Shown: positions 27,813 to 36,734, numbered from the stretch's first letter. The stretch is DNA of 44,688 nt from CAZOHC01 sp964579845 (GCA_964579845.1 CAZOHC010000006.1:1-44688), one strand, 5' to 3'. The notes: generated by a model from the sequence alone, not told the origin. Program-made: numbers and translations.

Positions 27813-28898
27813 TTAGAAGCGACCGGCAGCGACAACTGTTAAGGTATCAGCATAATCACTCGCTGCAGCTTGATCTGTTTCCGGTCTGACGAGCGCACAG
27901 AGTGTCAATTGATCACCTGACGTTGTCCCGTTTGAGGCTGCGATCGGTTGAAGTGTCGTAGAAAGCGTTCCGCCAGTTGTTGAAGTGGCACAGACATCAC
28001 CGCCATCATATTCCTGGCCGTAATTTGCAGCTTGGCTAACCGTCCCGCTCCCATCACCATCTGTGGTTATAATCACATCAAGCAGATAGCCATAGGTCGT
28101 ACCTGTGAGATCTGTTGTCGCGTTATCAACTGAACCGGGTGAGTCAATCGTCGCACTGGTGAGCGTTGAGGTGAGATTGCCGTTCGCGCTACCTACCCAG
28201 GCTATCCAACCGTTGGCACCGTTTGTCGAGATATCAACAGTCGAATCTCCGTTATTCACAGATCCTGGCGTGAGAACGCCAAGTGCGATATCCGAACCGG
28301 TCGAGAACGTAAATGATTGAGCGATGGATGCGGTGACACCGATTTGATCATCCTGAACAGCAAGTGCAAAGGAGTCTGTATCAAGCGCTCCGTCACCGGC
28401 AGTCAATGTCTCAATCGAACCAAGCAGGTTATTACCGGCACCACTTGTTGTCAACGCGTCAGGGTCAGTCCAACGGAAACAATACTGTGTTGAGGCACTC
28501 AGGTCACCACTCGGAAAGGTTACTTCTTTTGTGGTATCACTGGCATCTGTCGCAGTTGCGATACTCGGCCACGCAGTCGCACCGTTTGGCAAGTCAGTGG
28601 TTGCAACAGTCCAGTCTGCGACTGTTTCACTCAGCGTAAATCCTGCAGGAAACGTGACGACAACTTTTCCTTCGGTTCCGGTATCAGCACCTGGAGTAGT
28701 CGCACAAACTAGACCGGTAGTGGCTGTAGAGGCAGCCATCCTATCAAGCCGCACATAGGTAGCACCGAAGGTCGCTGCTTTTACACGAGGTATCGTCAGA
28801 TACGGAGCGAGAACATAGAACAGGAGAGCTGAGATAAGGAGGAGTGCAATTTGTTGATCTAACCGAAGTGTGACCGTCGTTACTGTAGGCAGTTTCAT
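27813..28898 (-). CDS. Secreted surface protein with shared N- and C-terminal modules
   Basis: The 361-residue protein starts at ATG 28898 (MKLPTV). The longer frame's ATG at 28937 lies inside the -10 box, so it cannot be the start. A hydrophobic segment at about residues 16-41 is followed by the N-terminal module also found in the 884-residue adhesin (Y-V-R-L-D-R...C-A-T-T-P-G-A-D-T-G-T-E-G...Y-C-F-R-W). The C-terminal module ends in DYADTLTVVAAGRF, as in the 352-residue protein. It is rich in Thr, Ser, Gly and Ala with very few Lys. Probably an abundant surface-layer-type or fibre subunit (inferred). Confidence 0.75.
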   Translation of the reverse strand: MKLPTVTTVTLRLDQQIALLLISALLFYVLAPYLTIPRVKAATFGATYVRLDRMAASTATTGLVCATTPGADTGTEGKVVVTFPAGFTLSETVADWTVATTDLPNGATAWPSIATATDASDTTKEVTFPSGDLSASTQYCFRWTDPDALTTSGAGNNLLGSIETLTAGDGALDTDSFALAVQDDQIGVTASIAQSFTFSTGSDIALGVLTPGSVNNGDSTVDISTNGANGWIAWVGSANGNLTSTLTSATIDSPGSVDNATTDLTGTTYGYLLDVIITTDGDGSGTVSQAANYGQEYDGGDVCATSTTGGTLSTTLQPIAASNGTTSGDQLTLCALVRPETDQAAASDYADTLTVVAAGRF

Positions 28899-28932
28899 AG
28901 TAAAAGACGATGAGTAGTATCGCCTATACTTT

Positions 28933-28962
28933 AGCATAATATAGTTAGGAAGAGTTTGTCAA
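28933..28962 (-). promoter_or_regulatory. Promoter of the shared-module surface protein
   Basis: On the minus strand TTGACA (28962-28957), 18 bases, TATGCT (28938-28933). The leader would be about 28 bases. Confidence 0.6.
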
Positions 28963-29050
28963 GAACAATCGAACACTCAGACTCTCTGGCTCTCTGATAC
29001 TTCCGAAAACCTGATCTTCTGATACTCTGAGTTTTCTGAGTTTTCCGAAC

Positions 29051-30166
29051 TTACTGCAGGTACGATAACGGATTGACGAGTGCGCCGTTTCGGAGGATCT
29101 CAAAGTGGAGATGTGGCCCTGTGGTTCTTCCTGTCATACCGACCCAACCGATAATTGTCTGACCGGCAACGACTTGCTGACCGACACTGACATTCACCCC
29201 TGAAAGATGGGCATAATGACTTCCCATCCCTGCCCCATTATCAAGATAGACATTGTTTCCATAGCCGCCGTCATATGTTCCGACACTGACTTTGGTCACG
29301 GTAGCATTATGTGCGGCAACAATCGGTGTTCCGACGTTCGCGGTAATATCCAATGCCATATGATACCAGCTCGCTGACTGGCTGATTCCACCACGAAGCG
29401 GCCAGGTGAACCCGCCTGGTGAGACAGAGGTCGCAGGACCCTGCGCGATGTAGACCTGCTGTCTCCTCGGAGAACTCGGCCGTTCTGACGGTTTGATACC
29501 GTCAGGAACAATCAACATCTGTCCCTCAACAAGCGTGAACGTTTCCGGATTGGCAAAATCATTAAACGGAAAGTCAACGATCTTCTGGGCATCTGTGTCA
29601 TACTTCTTCGCGATTGTATAAACCGTATCGCCTGATGTAACTTTATGTGAAACGCCTGAGACAGGCAGAATCTTCAGCTCATCGCCGACCGTCAGATTGT
29701 CAGAAGAGAGGTCATTGGCCCATTTCACGGTATCAGCATCAATGCCGAACTTTTTTGCGATGGTTGAGATCGTATCGCCTCCCTGCACCCGGTAGGTTAT
29801 GACCTCATCCCGAGGCTTATCCGAGATATCAGTCTGGAAGACATTCTCACCGATAAAGATAGACTGTTGCGTCTGAGGGGTCGCGACACTCAGAGAGGAA
29901 GTGTTCGCTTGTGCAAAAATCGGATATGTATCTGCGATGTAGGGTGCGATCAGAACACCAATACCCAGAACTCCCATGGTTGTCAGATGGAGAAACGGAC
30001 GATTGTATCGTCCGCGCTTCATGAGGAAAAACTTTACGAGATAGTTCTTGTTCTTTTCAAAATAGTGTGAAAAATCCAGAACTCTCTTCTTTAGATAAGA
30101 GAACAAATAGATGAGGAATGCGATAAAGAGGCCGAGGAAAGCCTTGATGGCGTGTTTTTTGATCAT
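29051..30166 (-). CDS. LysM-M23 peptidoglycan endopeptidase
   Basis: The 371-residue protein starts at ATG 30166 (MIKKHAIK), seven bases after a TATCAT -10 box. The longer TTG frame (30202) falls in the -35. Two membrane segments occur in the first 90 residues. Two LysM domains follow (Y-R-V-Q-G-G-D-T-I-S-T-I-A and H-K-V-T-S-G-D-T-V-Y-T-I-A). A complete M23 metallopeptidase domain is at the C terminus, with HMALD, S-H-Y-A-H and HLHFE zinc/catalytic motifs intact. It should cleave peptide cross-links in peptidoglycan from the outer face of the membrane, for growth, division or insertion of envelope machines. It lies directly downstream of rho but has its own promoter. Confidence 0.92.
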   Translation of the reverse strand: MIKKHAIKAFLGLFIAFLIYLFSYLKKRVLDFSHYFEKNKNYLVKFFLMKRGRYNRPFLHLTTMGVLGIGVLIAPYIADTYPIFAQANTSSLSVATPQTQQSIFIGENVFQTDISDKPRDEVITYRVQGGDTISTIAKKFGIDADTVKWANDLSSDNLTVGDELKILPVSGVSHKVTSGDTVYTIAKKYDTDAQKIVDFPFNDFANPETFTLVEGQMLIVPDGIKPSERPSSPRRQQVYIAQGPATSVSPGGFTWPLRGGISQSASWYHMALDITANVGTPIVAAHNATVTKVSVGTYDGGYGNNVYLDNGAGMGSHYAHLSGVNVSVGQQVVAGQTIIGWVGMTGRTTGPHLHFEILRNGALVNPLSYLQ

Positions 30167-30173
30167 CGGAACA

Positions 30174-30202
30174 ATGATACGTGTGAAGCTAAAGTGTAGC
30201 AA
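30174..30202 (-). promoter_or_regulatory. Leaderless promoter of the LysM-M23 gene
   Basis: On the minus strand TTGCTA, 17 bases, TATCAT, then TGTTCCG and the ATG at 30166. Confidence 0.55.
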
Positions 30203-30225
30203 AGTTTGCCCTAACGGTCAAATGA

Positions 30226-31533
30226 TTAGGACTTCCCTAAATTCTCTAAAAAGGCTTCGTTTGAGTCTGCCTGAGAGAGTTTCTCAATAAGAATACTCGT
30301 CCGTTCATTCTCACCAAGCATATCCATCATGCGACGCATTGTCACAATCTTCTTGTAATTCGCTTCTGAGAGCAGTAACTCTTCCTGTCTGGTTCCTGAC
30401 CGTTCGATGTTGATCGCAGGATAAATACGACGTTCAGCAAGTCTACGGTCAAGATGCAACTCCATATTACCGGTTCCTTTAAACTCTTCATAAATGAGGT
30501 CATCCATACGCGAACCGGTATCGACCAGTGCAGTTCCGATAATAGTTAAGGAACCGCCTTCCTGACAGTTGCGTGCAGCACCGAAGAATCGTTTTGCAGG
30601 CCAGAGTGCAGCAGGATCAAATCCTCCTGAAAGCGTTCGGCCGGACGGAGCAACCGAGAGATTATAAGCGCGAGCCAAACGGGTGATGGAATCAAGCAAT
30701 ACGATAACGTCTTTTCCTGCCTCAACCATGCGTTTTGCACGTTCCAGTGTGATTTCAGCAACTCTGGTCTGGTTTTCAGGCGGCTCATCAAAGTTACTTG
30801 CGACGACTTCACCTTTGACGGACATGGAGATATCAGTGACCTCTTCAGGTCGCTCACCGATCAAAGCAGCCATCAAGTGTGCTTTCGGGAAGTTCGCTGA
30901 GATCCCGGCCGCAATTTCTTTCAGAATCGTTGTTTTTCCGGCTTTCGGAGGTGAGACGATCATACCGCGCTGACCGAATCCGATCGGAGCAACGAGATCA
31001 ATAATTCTGGTAGAGATCGGTGTCTTTCCTGTCGCAAGCACAACCTGTTGTTTCGGATAGATCGCATTCAAGTCATCAAACCAAGGCCGACGCATTGAAT
31101 CCTCAGGACTGCCTCCGTTGACACCCTCGACCTTGAGCAAGCCGTAATATCGTTCTGTATCTTTCGGAGGTCTGGCGACACCCTCGACCAAATCACCGGG
31201 ACGCAGCATAAAGCGCCGGATCTGTGACTGAGAGATATAGATGTCACGACTTGACGGGATAAATTTCGGACGGAGAAACCCATGTCCTTCCTGCTGTACA
31301 TCAAGAATTCCTGAGACAGTCTCAGTCGGCTGTGCGTTGATCACCGGAGTCCCGTAGCTACTTTCTTCACGATAGTGGCGGGATACAGGTGCGGAAGCTT
31401 CTGTCGTCGTGTCAGGTGTGACAGGATCAACAGACGCAGTTGTTTCTTTCACCGGCTTTGATTTTACCGGTTTTTCTTCAGGAACACCGATAAAGTCATC
31501 GACTGATGGGGTTGTAGTTTTTTTTGTTGCCAT
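30226..31533 (-). CDS. rho: Transcription termination factor Rho
   Basis: The 435-residue hexameric RNA helicase releases RNA polymerase at Rho-dependent sites. A disordered Thr/Pro/Lys-rich N-terminal 80 residues replaces the usual Rho_N helical domain. The cold-shock RNA-binding domain follows (G-I-L-D-V-Q-Q-E-G-H-G-F-L-R), then the RecA-like motor with Walker A SPPKAGKTT (about 197-206), Walker B DVIVLLDS (about 279), the Q-loop/R-loop region (S-V-K-G-E-V-V-A-S) and G-G-S-L-T-I-I-G-T-A-L-V-D-T-G. All key motifs look intact. Length is close to the family's 420-430. Its location 5 kb from a boxA-rich, hairpin-rich operon is suggestive but not proof of a link. Confidence 0.97.
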   Translation of the reverse strand: MATKKTTTPSVDDFIGVPEEKPVKSKPVKETTASVDPVTPDTTTEASAPVSRHYREESSYGTPVINAQPTETVSGILDVQQEGHGFLRPKFIPSSRDIYISQSQIRRFMLRPGDLVEGVARPPKDTERYYGLLKVEGVNGGSPEDSMRRPWFDDLNAIYPKQQVVLATGKTPISTRIIDLVAPIGFGQRGMIVSPPKAGKTTILKEIAAGISANFPKAHLMAALIGERPEEVTDISMSVKGEVVASNFDEPPENQTRVAEITLERAKRMVEAGKDVIVLLDSITRLARAYNLSVAPSGRTLSGGFDPAALWPAKRFFGAARNCQEGGSLTIIGTALVDTGSRMDDLIYEEFKGTGNMELHLDRRLAERRIYPAINIERSGTRQEELLLSEANYKKIVTMRRMMDMLGENERTSILIEKLSQADSNEAFLENLGKS

Positions 31534-31948
31534 ATTATAGTCTTTCTTTCTTCTTCGAAGCGAAGAGTAAACGACTCAAAACGAAATTATATTCGGACAG
31601 ACAAAACACTCGTGAAAATACCTGTTCAAAAGATGCTTTGGATGTATACGTCTAAAATAGGAATTTGTTTCGTATTAGGATTTAGGATTTCGTCTCAATA
31701 CCATTGAATTGAATCTTTCGTAACCGTGGGATGTAAGCTCAATGTAGATTTACTCCTCGATTATACACCACGAACCGGGATGTTTGTCAAGGAGCAGTCA
31801 AATTACAGACTGCAGACTACAGATTACAGATTTCGGAAGCAAGCTATAGTTTTAGCTCCTCTCAGTCATCTATCCGCTGATCTTCTTGACTCTTCACCCT
31901 ATCATTGCTATTATCCACGCACTAGAAAGCCTATATTTGTCGAATGCT
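31534..31948. other. Divergent regulatory region between rho and the SPKTG protein
   Basis: No gene is seen. TATAAT lies directly before the rho ATG but lacks a -35 at the right distance. Direct repeats of the type ACAGACT-GCAGACTACAGATTACAGA occur at 31803-31830. The plus-strand promoter of the next gene is at 31886-31914. Confidence 0.4.
31886..31914 (+). promoter_or_regulatory. Promoter of the SPKTG-anchored protein
   Basis: TTGACT, 17 bases, TATTAT. The apparent upstream extension of the ORF to 31886 lies within this promoter, which supports ATG 31949 as the start. The leader would be about 28 bases. Confidence 0.7.
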
Positions 31949-32647
31949 ATGAAACTATTCGCATCAGTTATCACGGGGTTTTTGATCCTCCTCGCCGTCT
32001 CCGGATCAGTCATGGCACAGGAGCAACAAGCCTGTCGTCCCATTTTCGGGGGCGGACCGTCCTGCGTGCAGCAGGGTGATCTATCCCTTGATAAAAAAAT
32101 ACACAATCCCCAAACAAATCAGTTTGTTGATACTATAGATACCGACATCACTCCCGGACAGACGATCAGGTTTCAGGTTACCGTTCGGAATACAGGCAGC
32201 CGAACCATTGAAAACATCGTCGTGACTGATATATTTCCCCAACACATAACGTTTACCAGGGGTCCTGGACAGTTTGATCGTACGACCAATATCCTCACCT
32301 ACCCGATCGACCGACTTGAAGGCGGACAGACAAATTCCGTAACGATTGAAGGAACAGTCGCGACCTCGCTGCCACAGACAGCTAACCTTCTCTGTGTCGT
32401 CAATCAAGCAACAGCAGAGCAGGGACGAAACACCGGAACAGATTCACTATCGTTCTGTTTACAAACGACAGGATCTGCTCAGACGCAAACAACAGGCCCT
32501 ACGCCCACCGGGCGGCAGACAGGCCCACAAGTCGGACAAACACCAAATGTCTCCACCTCACCGAAAACAGGTCCTGAGTTACTCGCACTCATCGGACTGA
32601 TTCCTGCCGGAATCAGCGGGCTTTACCTCAGGCGAAAAACTACCTAA
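31949..32647 (+). CDS. Secreted DUF11 protein with SPKTG sorting signal
   Basis: The 232-residue protein has a signal peptide (MKLFASVI, ending V-M-A-Q). A DUF11-type conserved domain spans about 45-160 (D-L-S-L-D-K-K-I-H-N-P...F-Q-V-T-V-R-N-T-G-S-R-T-I-E-N-I-V-V-T-D). A Gln/Thr/Pro/Gly-rich linker and a C-terminal cell-wall sorting signal follow: S-P-K-T-G-P-E, then a hydrophobic helix (LLALIGLIPAGISGLYL) and RRK. The motif resembles LPXTG with S-P-K-T-G, as seen in CPR and Actinobacteria, so a sortase should cleave at Thr-Gly and attach it to wall or pilus material. Four Cys in the mature part may pair. Confidence 0.85.
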   Translation: MKLFASVITGFLILLAVSGSVMAQEQQACRPIFGGGPSCVQQGDLSLDKKIHNPQTNQFVDTIDTDITPGQTIRFQVTVRNTGSRTIENIVVTDIFPQHITFTRGPGQFDRTTNILTYPIDRLEGGQTNSVTIEGTVATSLPQTANLLCVVNQATAEQGRNTGTDSLSFCLQTTGSAQTQTTGPTPTGRQTGPQVGQTPNVSTSPKTGPELLALIGLIPAGISGLYLRRKTT

Positions 32648-32689
32648 AAGTATAATCTTGCTTGCCAAAATTAATTCTCAATTCGATGT

Positions 32690-35482
32690 TTATCCCTCGA
32701 AAATATTCCCCTCTTCAAGCGTCTTTTTCGGTTCTCCTGGGTGATTAGTATCTTTTTTCTGCGCTTTCTCTTGCATCATGCTGTTGGGGTGCTGTCTCTT
32801 ATGAAACGGTTTTCCCGCATGTCCTGATGCATGGTGCGGTTTCTGCGCATGAGGCTGCTGTCCGTTGTCTCGTTCTGATGCATTCCGATGCTCAGATCCG
32901 GTGGAACTTCGAGGTTGTGCATGTTGCTTGGTATCATCGGAACCGGAATTTTTCTGCTCGTTATTTCTATCAGACTTCGCAAAGAATTTTTCCTGTGACA
33001 GGTCAACTGATGCCCTATCCCGTTTTTCTTCAGGTTGTGTCTGTGGCTTCTGTGCCGGCTGGGCGTGTTTCGGAGGCTGGTTTTCTTTTCGTTCGACCTG
33101 TTCAGGTGAATGTTGCTTCGGTTTCTCAAACGAGGACTGCTCACGCCGTTCCGGTGACGAAGGTCTATTCTCGTGCTTACGTTCCCCACCTTGTTGCTTA
33201 GACTGATTAGCTTGTCCTCCAGGCGGCTTTTGCCCGCCTGCTTGCGGTTTCTGCGTAGGAGGTTCGCTGTATACACCGGGAATCGAGATCAGGACATCTT
33301 CTTTCACAGGCTTCATATATCGCTCACGACTCATCTTCATCACTTTTTCCCGATTCTGGGTCACGGATCGAGGTAGTGGCAGCGTAAAGCACATAAACGG
33401 ACTGGAGGTCATCCCGTCAATCATCATCTTCAGAATAGCCTGGTAATTCCCGAGTGCGAGCACATCTTCTTCTTTGAAGCGTTCGACGAATTCTTTCGCC
33501 AGATACGGACTATCCCCTGCACCGACGAGGAAGGTCATAATCGTCCCGCAGTTCCCGAAGATCGCAAGCCTGACGTCTTCGTCGATCTGTCCCATATACT
33601 GGTTCGCCAGAATCAGATTAAGGCGGTATTTTCGAGCTTCAGAGAGAATTTTGATAAACGATGACGTCGCGAAATTCTGGAACTCATCCACATACAGGTA
33701 AAAATCCCGTCGCTCAGACTCCTCCTGAAACGCACGACTCATCGCAGCCAATTGCAGTTTTGTAATAATCATCGCACCCAGAAGTGCTGCGTTATCCTCA
33801 CCCAGTTTTCCCTGCGACAGGTTCAGCAGGAGAATTTTCCCCTCATCCATGACTTTGAGGAGGTCGAGTGATGACTTCGGATTTTTGATGATGTTCCGGA
33901 TGACGGTACTGGAGACGAACTGACCGACTTTGTTCTGAATCGGTGAGACTGCCTCTGTTCTCATCTTGTCTGAATACATGTTAAATTCATTTAACCAGAA
34001 ACTTTTCAGCACCGGATTAGTGAGGCGATCGAAGACTTTGGCACGGAATTTCGCATTCGCAAGCATCTCAGGCACCATAAGCAGCGTCGCATCAGGCATT
34101 TCGATGACTGATGCGAGTGTATTTCTCAGAATGTATTCAAGTCGTGGTCCCCAGGACGTTCCGTACAGTTTATTAAAAATCGCGACAATGCCTGAAACCA
34201 CGAGTTCTTTCTGCTCCGGATTATTCACTTCAAGCGGATTCAGAGAGAATGCATTCTGCGTGTCTGAGGGGTCAAGCGAGATAATGTCATTCACCCGGTA
34301 CGACGGAACATAATCCAACACCGTCTCACACAGATCACCATGCGGGTCGATAATACAGAAGCCCTCACGATTTCGCATATCATTAATCGCCATATTCGCG
34401 ATAAAAGTCGACTTCCCGGTACCTGTTTTTCCGATGACATAGAAATGGCGTCTCCTGTCGACTTTTTTAATCCCGAAGACCATCTGACGGTTTTTAAACT
34501 CCGTTCTCCCGAAGAAATTTACGTCTGCTTTCTGCTCATCAGTCATGAATTCAGCAACAGGCAAATTCTCCGGTGCATCCGTCAGAATCACCTTATGCCA
34601 GGCGATATTCGGAATCGTCGAGAGCTGCATGCCGGGGAAATGGAACAAAGTCGCCAGCTCCCGGACATTCAGAATCTGATGCGTCGGGGTAAAATACTGT
34701 GAACGATCCTGCATATGCTTGAGAAGCCGCTGTTTCTGCCAGAGAACAGGCTTACTCAGATGCAGACTGCTACCTGCAGGATTGTTAAATGACGAGAATG
34801 AATGCGCGATCTCGGTCATAAAATGATACGATCGCTGTTTCGTCGGACCGTTGGTCGCGATTCTGATGGCTGTTCTGAACCCGGCATAGGCGACTTTCTC
34901 GAGAATTTCTTTAGCTTTCGGATTCGGGTGTGCAGTACCGGCACTATCGACTGTTTTTTTATTCGCCTCATGTTCACCTGAACGCTGCCAGGAATCACCT
35001 ATAGGGTATAACAGGTACTGAATCACCGCGACATCTCCGGGCTGAGACTTCGAAAGAATACCGAGGATAGACGAGATCGGATCGACATCCTTAAACGTAT
35101 CGAAGGTTTTAATCGGCAGTAAACCGCCGGTGAGCTTCAGCTGGGTATAGGAGAGCGTATCTTTTTTCGCGAGCATCTCAGGCAGATAGTCTTTGACCCG
35201 TGAGATGAGTGCTTTCGGATACTGCGCGACGAGCTGACTCTCGATAAACGCCTGGTAGTCAGGCGGTACTACGAGGAAAAATCTGATCTGCTGATCGACA
35301 ACCCCGATCTCCAGGCTGATCGGAATCCCCCGCTTCAGAAAGACATAGTGCCTGAATCTGAGCTCGGTCAAACTGCTTAAAAACTGCACTGTCGATTCAG
35401 GTGTTTGTTCTCCGGTGCGTGACGTGCGTATTTCGAGGACAACATGTTTCGGTGACTCATACGCATCCTTAGTGGCTACCAT
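32690..35482 (-). CDS. VirD4/TraC-like (DUF87-type) ATPase with long disordered tail
   Basis: The 930-residue protein starts at ATG 35482, nine bases after a TATTAT -10 box. A longer TTG frame (35551) reaches further upstream. The N-terminal 300 residues are specific to CPR-type conjugation ATPases. The RecA-like motor has Walker A GKTGTGKST at about residue 352 and Walker B DFYLYVDEFQNFAT at about 594, with I-D-P-H-G-D and A-N-Q-Y-M-G-Q motifs, as in type IV coupling proteins or VirB4-like ATPases. The last 200 residues are Gln/Pro/Lys/Glu/His-rich and disordered. It probably powers DNA or protein transfer, or a type IV pilus-like machine, but no other T4SS gene lies in the window. The family assignment is firm; the substrate is unknown. 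Confidence 0.85.
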   Translation of the reverse strand: MVATKDAYESPKHVVLEIRTSRTGEQTPESTVQFLSSLTELRFRHYVFLKRGIPISLEIGVVDQQIRFFLVVPPDYQAFIESQLVAQYPKALISRVKDYLPEMLAKKDTLSYTQLKLTGGLLPIKTFDTFKDVDPISSILGILSKSQPGDVAVIQYLLYPIGDSWQRSGEHEANKKTVDSAGTAHPNPKAKEILEKVAYAGFRTAIRIATNGPTKQRSYHFMTEIAHSFSSFNNPAGSSLHLSKPVLWQKQRLLKHMQDRSQYFTPTHQILNVRELATLFHFPGMQLSTIPNIAWHKVILTDAPENLPVAEFMTDEQKADVNFFGRTEFKNRQMVFGIKKVDRRRHFYVIGKTGTGKSTFIANMAINDMRNREGFCIIDPHGDLCETVLDYVPSYRVNDIISLDPSDTQNAFSLNPLEVNNPEQKELVVSGIVAIFNKLYGTSWGPRLEYILRNTLASVIEMPDATLLMVPEMLANAKFRAKVFDRLTNPVLKSFWLNEFNMYSDKMRTEAVSPIQNKVGQFVSSTVIRNIIKNPKSSLDLLKVMDEGKILLLNLSQGKLGEDNAALLGAMIITKLQLAAMSRAFQEESERRDFYLYVDEFQNFATSSFIKILSEARKYRLNLILANQYMGQIDEDVRLAIFGNCGTIMTFLVGAGDSPYLAKEFVERFKEEDVLALGNYQAILKMMIDGMTSSPFMCFTLPLPRSVTQNREKVMKMSRERYMKPVKEDVLISIPGVYSEPPTQKPQAGGQKPPGGQANQSKQQGGERKHENRPSSPERREQSSFEKPKQHSPEQVERKENQPPKHAQPAQKPQTQPEEKRDRASVDLSQEKFFAKSDRNNEQKNSGSDDTKQHAQPRSSTGSEHRNASERDNGQQPHAQKPHHASGHAGKPFHKRQHPNSMMQEKAQKKDTNHPGEPKKTLEEGNIFEG

Positions 35483-35491
35483 ATAGCTTAC

Positions 35492-35520
35492 ATAATAGTG
35501 TATCTGAGGCTTCGACGCAA
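35492..35520 (-). promoter_or_regulatory. Near-leaderless promoter of the ATPase gene
   Basis: On the minus strand TTGCGT, 17 bases, TATTAT, nine bases to ATG 35482. Confidence 0.5.
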
Positions 35521-35667
35521 CGTGGACAATGCCAATGTGAGCCTGAAACAAGTCCTTGCCGGAGAGTAGATAGTAGAAAATAGAAGGTAGATCATCTACC
35601 CTCCTACTTCAACCCTCCACCCTGAATTCCCAATTCGATAATTAAACAATTAGTAATTAACCACCTA

Positions 35668-35696
35668 TTGACGTACTATAGGACATGTGCTATAAT
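35668..35696 (+). promoter_or_regulatory. Promoter P1 of the non-coding region
   Basis: TTGACG, 17 bases, TATAAT, with TGTGC before the -10. The spacer holds CTATAGGA, shared with P2 and P4. Nothing coding follows for hundreds of bases. Confidence 0.85.
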
Positions 35697-35705
35697 CCCC
35701 TTCAT

Positions 35706-35728
35706 CTCATCAATATTGATGAGTTTTT
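35706..35728 (+). terminator. Attenuator-like hairpin right after P1
   Basis: A perfect palindrome CTCATCAATATTGATGAG is followed by TTTTTG. It begins only three to four bases after the expected transcription start of P1, which would stop most transcripts within about 25 bases unless the hairpin is disabled. Confidence 0.55.
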
Positions 35729-35780
35729 GCCCGCCTGCATCGCATATGCGAAGCATTTCGGGCAGGTTCTCGACATTTTC

Positions 35781-35878
35781 GTCATCCTGAACGAAGTGTG
35801 ATTTATCCATTGAACATATCAATGAAATCACCCTGATTAGGGAAGGATCTCAAGATTCTTCGCTACACTCAGAATGAC
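35781..35878. repeat. Composite REP-like palindrome
   Basis: GTCATCCTGAACGAAG...CAGAATGAC arms enclose a second palindrome at 35798-35831 (GTGATTTATCC...AAATCACC), which recurs at 36610-36643 and, inverted, at 43471-43504. A stem-in-stem repeat. Confidence 0.75.
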
Positions 35879-35942
35879 AGTTTAGAACAGCACATTGAAA
35901 GTTACAGAGGAAAATTGTACTGAAATCTGATGATTCATACCA

Positions 35943-35997
35943 TCGGCTTTGGTTTCGGTCCTGCAACAAGCCTTGCAGGCCAGAATCCGGAGCCGAA
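35943..35997 (+). ncRNA. Structured RNA motif, copy A
   Basis: A long hairpin has an outer stem TCGGCTTTGG/CCGGAGCCGA, an internal loop TTTCGGTC/GCCAGAA and an inner stem CTGCAA/TTGCAG with hexaloop CAAGCC. The same plan with different stem bases occurs in copy B at 36851-36898. The changes are compensatory, so the fold is under selection. Transcription would come from P1. Function unknown. No match to tRNA, tmRNA, SRP RNA or RNase P that I can see. Confidence 0.6.
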
Positions 35998-36106
35998 CGT
36001 GGTGGATCGTCAGGCCTTCCTGTTCATAGAACATGGGACGCTTCCGACCAGTTTGGCTTCGGCATAATCTCTTATCCAACTTAATTCAATTTGGAAGGAG
36101 GGGAAA

Positions 36107-36136
36107 ATGCCGCGTGCACCGCCTAAAAAACGGTGA
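36107..36136 (+). CDS. Putative 9-residue peptide MPRAPPKKR
   Basis: AAGGAGGGG five bases before the ATG, then nine codons and TGA. It is followed by a hairpin (GGGTATA...TATACCC, 36142-36161). It lies 110 bases after structured RNA copy A. The strong ribosome site and short basic product suggest a leader peptide or ribosome-stalling element. Evidence is the SD alone. Confidence 0.35.
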   Translation: MPRAPPKKR

Positions 36137-36592
36137 AACTTGGGTATATGAAGAATATACCCACTTAATATAGATCGCGGAGCCTTGGCTGACGGTGCCC
36201 CGGGCATAGCCTGCGGGATTCGGCCGATTGGCTCAAAATCTCACACTCATGCGAGTGTGAAAATTGTGTTTAACTGAAGTGAGGAGGGCGGATTGCGAAC
36301 GCTGATACCTCCGTAAGGAGGGAACGTTTTGCGCCTGGATGGGCGCTAATTTAGCCTCCCCCGTCACGTTTCCGGGGTTCCCCATATCGGGGAACCCCAG
36401 TTCTTACACCAGTACAACATACAGCATTGAAGCTGACAGCTTCGTTCCCCTATCGCTTGCGATAGATCGAACGATCCCAGGCTCTCAATGCCCAAGCTGG
36501 CTCGATTTATCGGCCACTCCTCTGTAACTTACTATCAACCCCCAAATCCCCCACTTTTGAAATTCCAAAACATTACCTATTTCTAAACTCGT
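36137..36592. other. Structured non-coding stretch with further SD-like motifs
   Basis: Holds AGGAGGGCGGA before TTG (seven-codon frame, 36293) and AAGGAGGGAACG before TTG at 36334 (six-codon frame). Both are tiny, and whether they are translated is unclear. A strong 10-bp hairpin (36374-36398) and CTATCGCTTGCGATAG follow. A 62-codon open frame at 36339 runs through these hairpins and is judged accidental. Confidence 0.4.
36374..36398 (+). terminator. Strong hairpin, probable terminator of the P1 transcript
   Basis: GGGGTTCCCC-ATATC-GGGGAACCCC, followed by AGTTCTT. There is no long T run, so termination strength is uncertain. Confidence 0.5.
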
Positions 36593-36706
36593 GTCATGCT
36601 GATCAGAGTGTGATTTATCCATTGAACTTATCAATGAAATCACCCTGATTAGAGAAGAATCTTTTTTATAAGATCCTTCTCTCGATTTCATCGGGATCAG
36701 GATGAC
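36593..36706. repeat. Composite REP-like palindrome, second copy
   Basis: GTCATGCTGATCAG...GATCAGGATGAC arms enclose the GTGATTTATCC palindrome at 36610-36643 and GAAGAATC...GATCCTTC inner arms. Confidence 0.75.
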
Positions 36707-36734
36707 AAAAAATATAATCCCAACTAGAATACCC

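Noticed and set aside
36339..36527. 62-codon open frame, plus strand
   Set aside because: It covers two strong hairpins, has an SD only at a poor distance, and has no protein-like pattern.
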